Shown here piece after piece: positions 62,392-64,000 of a stretch of 64,000 nucleotides of DNA. Below the pieces are notes generated by a model that ran no database searches, was not told the DNA's origin, and worked only from the letters and a program-made list of their open reading frames with translations. Source of the stretch: Candidatus Gastranaerophilales bacterium. Its GTDB lineage: Bacteria; Cyanobacteriota; Vampirovibrionia; Gastranaerophilales; Gastranaerophilaceae. The DNA is taken from contig CALURK010000001.1 in assembly GCA_944323165.1 (NCBI GenBank), positions 1 through 64,000 on the forward strand, read 5' to 3'. Both the position numbers and the translations under genes were made by a program. Within the stretch, counting starts at the first letter, position 1. Every line of letters starts with the position of its first letter.

Positions 62392-64000
62392 TTATATATT
62401 TTCAAACGAATCTATGACAATATCTACAATAGCAGTTCCCGGGTGGTTGATGGCTTTTTCGAGAGCGGGAATTAATTCTTCTTTTTTCTGAACTCTTATT
62501 GCAAACAAGTCATACGCTTCTGCTATTTTAGTAAAGTCCGGGTTAATCATTTCGACTTGGTATCTGTTTTGGTAAATTTTTTCTTGAAGTTGTCTTACCA
62601 TACCGAGATAGCTGTTATTCATGATAATTATTTTGACAGGAATTTGGTTTTCTCTGCAGGTAGCAAGTTCTTGCAGGTTCATCTGAAAAGAACCATCTCC
62701 TGTTATATTTAAAATGAGGTTATTTGGCTTTGCAACGTATGCTCCAATGCTTGCAGGAAGCCCAAATCCCATAGTACCTAAGCCGCCTGAAGTTATAAAT
62801 TTTCTTGGTTTATTAAAATTGAAAAACTGTGCGGTAAGCATTTGGTGTTGACCGACATCAGTTACTACAATCGGTTCATAATATTTTGTATATTCGGATA
62901 AAGTTTCAAGTACAAATGATGAGTGCAGGTATTGCTGTTCTTTTTCAAGCGGGAAGAATTCATCTTTGTAAGCGTCTACCTCGTATCTCCATTTGGCTTG
63001 TGTTTGGAAATTTTGTTTATTCTCTAAACATTTTTGTAAGAAAATTTTTACATCAGTATTTATTTGTAACTCAAAATTTCTCTTAGATTTTTTAAGGTTA
63101 ACTGATACAACTTTGCAATTTTTTGCAAAATCATTCTTTTTGCAGGTTGATCTGTCTGAAAAAGCTGCTCCAAGGGCGATTAGTAAATCACATTGGCTTA
63201 AAGCTTCGTTAGCAGCTTCAATTCCGTTTAGTCCAATCATTCCAATATATAAATTGTTTTCGGAAGGGTAAATCCCTATACCCATAAGAGTTGAAACTAC
63301 AGGGATTTGTAGCATTGATACAAATTTTTCTACTTCTTCTGCAGAATCAATACAGCCTCCGCCGATTAGTAATAGTGGGCTTTGTGCTGAATTTATCAGC
63401 TTAATAAATTCACTTATTTTATCATCAACATTTTCACTAAAACTTGTGTTCTCATTTTGTAGCGTGTCTGTTGAAAAATTAGCCTCTGCTTCAAGAATAT
63501 TCCTAGGAAGAACCACAACAACCGGGCCTTTTATACCTGATTCAGCTTCGTCAAAAGCTTTTTTGATTACCATTGATACGTTATCGTCCTTGCCGAGTGT
63601 GAATGTTTTTTTACAGCAATTTTTTGTAATAGCTTCGATATTAATTTTTTGAAAAACTTTTTCACTGTTATTTGAGTTATTAACGTCGCCTGCCAGTATA
63701 ACAAGTGGTGTAGAATCGGCATAGGCATTTGCAATACCAGTAATTGTATTAGTAAATCCGGGGCCTGAAGTTACAAGAACAACTCCTGTCTTTCCGCTGG
63801 CTCTTGCGTATCCTTCTGCGGCGTGAACGGCTGCTTGCTCGTGTCTTACAAGATAATGCTTGATTTGTTCTGTTTTTGAAAGCTCATTATAAATACTGAG
63901 AACAGCTGCTCCCGGATAACCGAAAATACTGTCTACATTGAGCTTACACAAGGTATCTACAATTGCGGATGCTGAAGTTTTGACTTGTACAAGATTTGTC
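62392..64000 (-). CDS. ilvB: Acetolactate synthase large subunit (5' end outside window)
   Basis: The frame stays open to the window edge, so the N-terminus is missing; 536 residues are visible. It has the TPP catalytic Glu in R-H-E-Q-A-A-V-H-A-A-E-G-Y-A-R, the central FAD-type domain (L-L-I-G-G-G-C-I), and the TPP-Mg motif G-D-G-S-F-Q-M-N-L-Q-E-L-A-T with I-M-N-N. S-Y-L-G-M-V-R-Q-L-Q matches acetolactate synthases. It condenses pyruvates in valine/leucine/isoleucine synthesis. The regulatory subunit ilvN is not seen downstream. Confidence 0.9.
   Translation of the reverse strand, partial: TNLVQVKTSASAIVDTLCKLNVDSIFGYPGAAVLSIYNELSKTEQIKHYLVRHEQAAVHAAEGYARASGKTGVVLVTSGPGFTNTITGIANAYADSTPLVILAGDVNNSNNSEKVFQKINIEAITKNCCKKTFTLGKDDNVSMVIKKAFDEAESGIKGPVVVVLPRNILEAEANFSTDTLQNENTSFSENVDDKISEFIKLINSAQSPLLLIGGGCIDSAEEVEKFVSMLQIPVVSTLMGIGIYPSENNLYIGMIGLNGIEAANEALSQCDLLIALGAAFSDRSTCKKNDFAKNCKVVSVNLKKSKRNFELQINTDVKIFLQKCLENKQNFQTQAKWRYEVDAYKDEFFPLEKEQQYLHSSFVLETLSEYTKYYEPIVVTDVGQHQMLTAQFFNFNKPRKFITSGGLGTMGFGLPASIGAYVAKPNNLILNITGDGSFQMNLQELATCRENQIPVKIIIMNNSYLGMVRQLQEKIYQNRYQVEMINPDFTKIAEAYDLFAIRVQKKEELIPALEKAINHPGTAIVDIVIDSFENI

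Overview
ORGANISM. The window is AT-rich, gene-dense bacterial chromosome from an anaerobic, didermic (Gram-negative-type) organism. The best fit is the non-photosynthetic cyanobacterial relatives of the gut and groundwater (Melainabacteria / Vampirovibrionia, probably Gastranaerophilales). This rests on the combination of S-layer-homology (SLH) proteins, a TolC-family protein and a chaperone-usher pilus (outer membrane), a ferredoxin-linked 2-oxoacid oxidoreductase (anaerobe), type I-alpha glutamine synthetase, and many short lineage-type proteins with an aromatic 'F-x-A/G/K' motif near the N-terminus. It is an inference from gene content; no rRNA is present to confirm it. LAYOUT. 1-2.5 kb: repeats, rnhB, an unrecognised gene with its own operator-bearing promoter, and a CAU-anticodon tRNA with duplicated fragments around it. 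2.5-8.9 kb: a five-gene minus-strand locus that reads as a divergent chaperone-usher pilus (tip-like protein, PapD-like chaperone, two pilin-like subunits, large usher with an atypical N-terminal domain). 8.9-13.7 kb: small unknown proteins, a phosphoesterase with degenerate metal ligands, tgt and ndk. 13.8-23.8 kb: dnaK, leuD, an ArsB/NhaD-type transporter, mscL, glnA, an HTH gene, recA, an MDR dehydrogenase. 23.8-28 kb: nagA-like, murE and ftsI/pbp. 28-35 kb: rpsA-truB-rbfA, a Cys-rich SLH protein and an M3 peptidase with a perfect internal 54-bp repeat. 35.3-38.1 kb: the four-subunit 2-oxoacid:ferredoxin oxidoreductase operon. 38.2-46.4 kb: hpf, glycosyltransferase, rdgB, dnaN, a SIS-domain (NagB-II-like) protein, and a tandem pair of small proteins. 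46.4-52 kb: TPR-glycosyltransferase, lipA, phosphoesterase, ferritin, maf, radical SAM. 52-59 kb: repeats, TolC-like protein, RHH regulator, second SLH protein, GNAT protein, ribBA-ribE. 59.2-64 kb: repeats, a P-loop protein, deoB, five tandem 105-bp structured repeats leading into a small ferredoxin gene, and the edge-truncated ilvB. HOW IT FITS TOGETHER. Cell-envelope functions dominate (pilus, SLH proteins, TolC, MurE/FtsI, MscL). NagA-like plus the SIS protein could feed amino sugars into glycolysis. KOR-type oxidoreductase plus ferredoxins indicate ferredoxin-based electron carriage. Intergenic DNA is unusually rich in dispersed palindromes (ATCCTGAA/TTCAGGAT and ATTCCGAA/TTCGGAAT families), C-rich hairpins and a recurrent GGGGTAAATG-bearing unit, in at least five clusters. 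The most unusual items are the tandem 105-bp repeats before the ferredoxin gene, the divergent pilus locus, the 12-bp GGGGTAAATTTT array, and a palindrome AAGTGT-N7-ACACTT found at two promoters of unknown genes.
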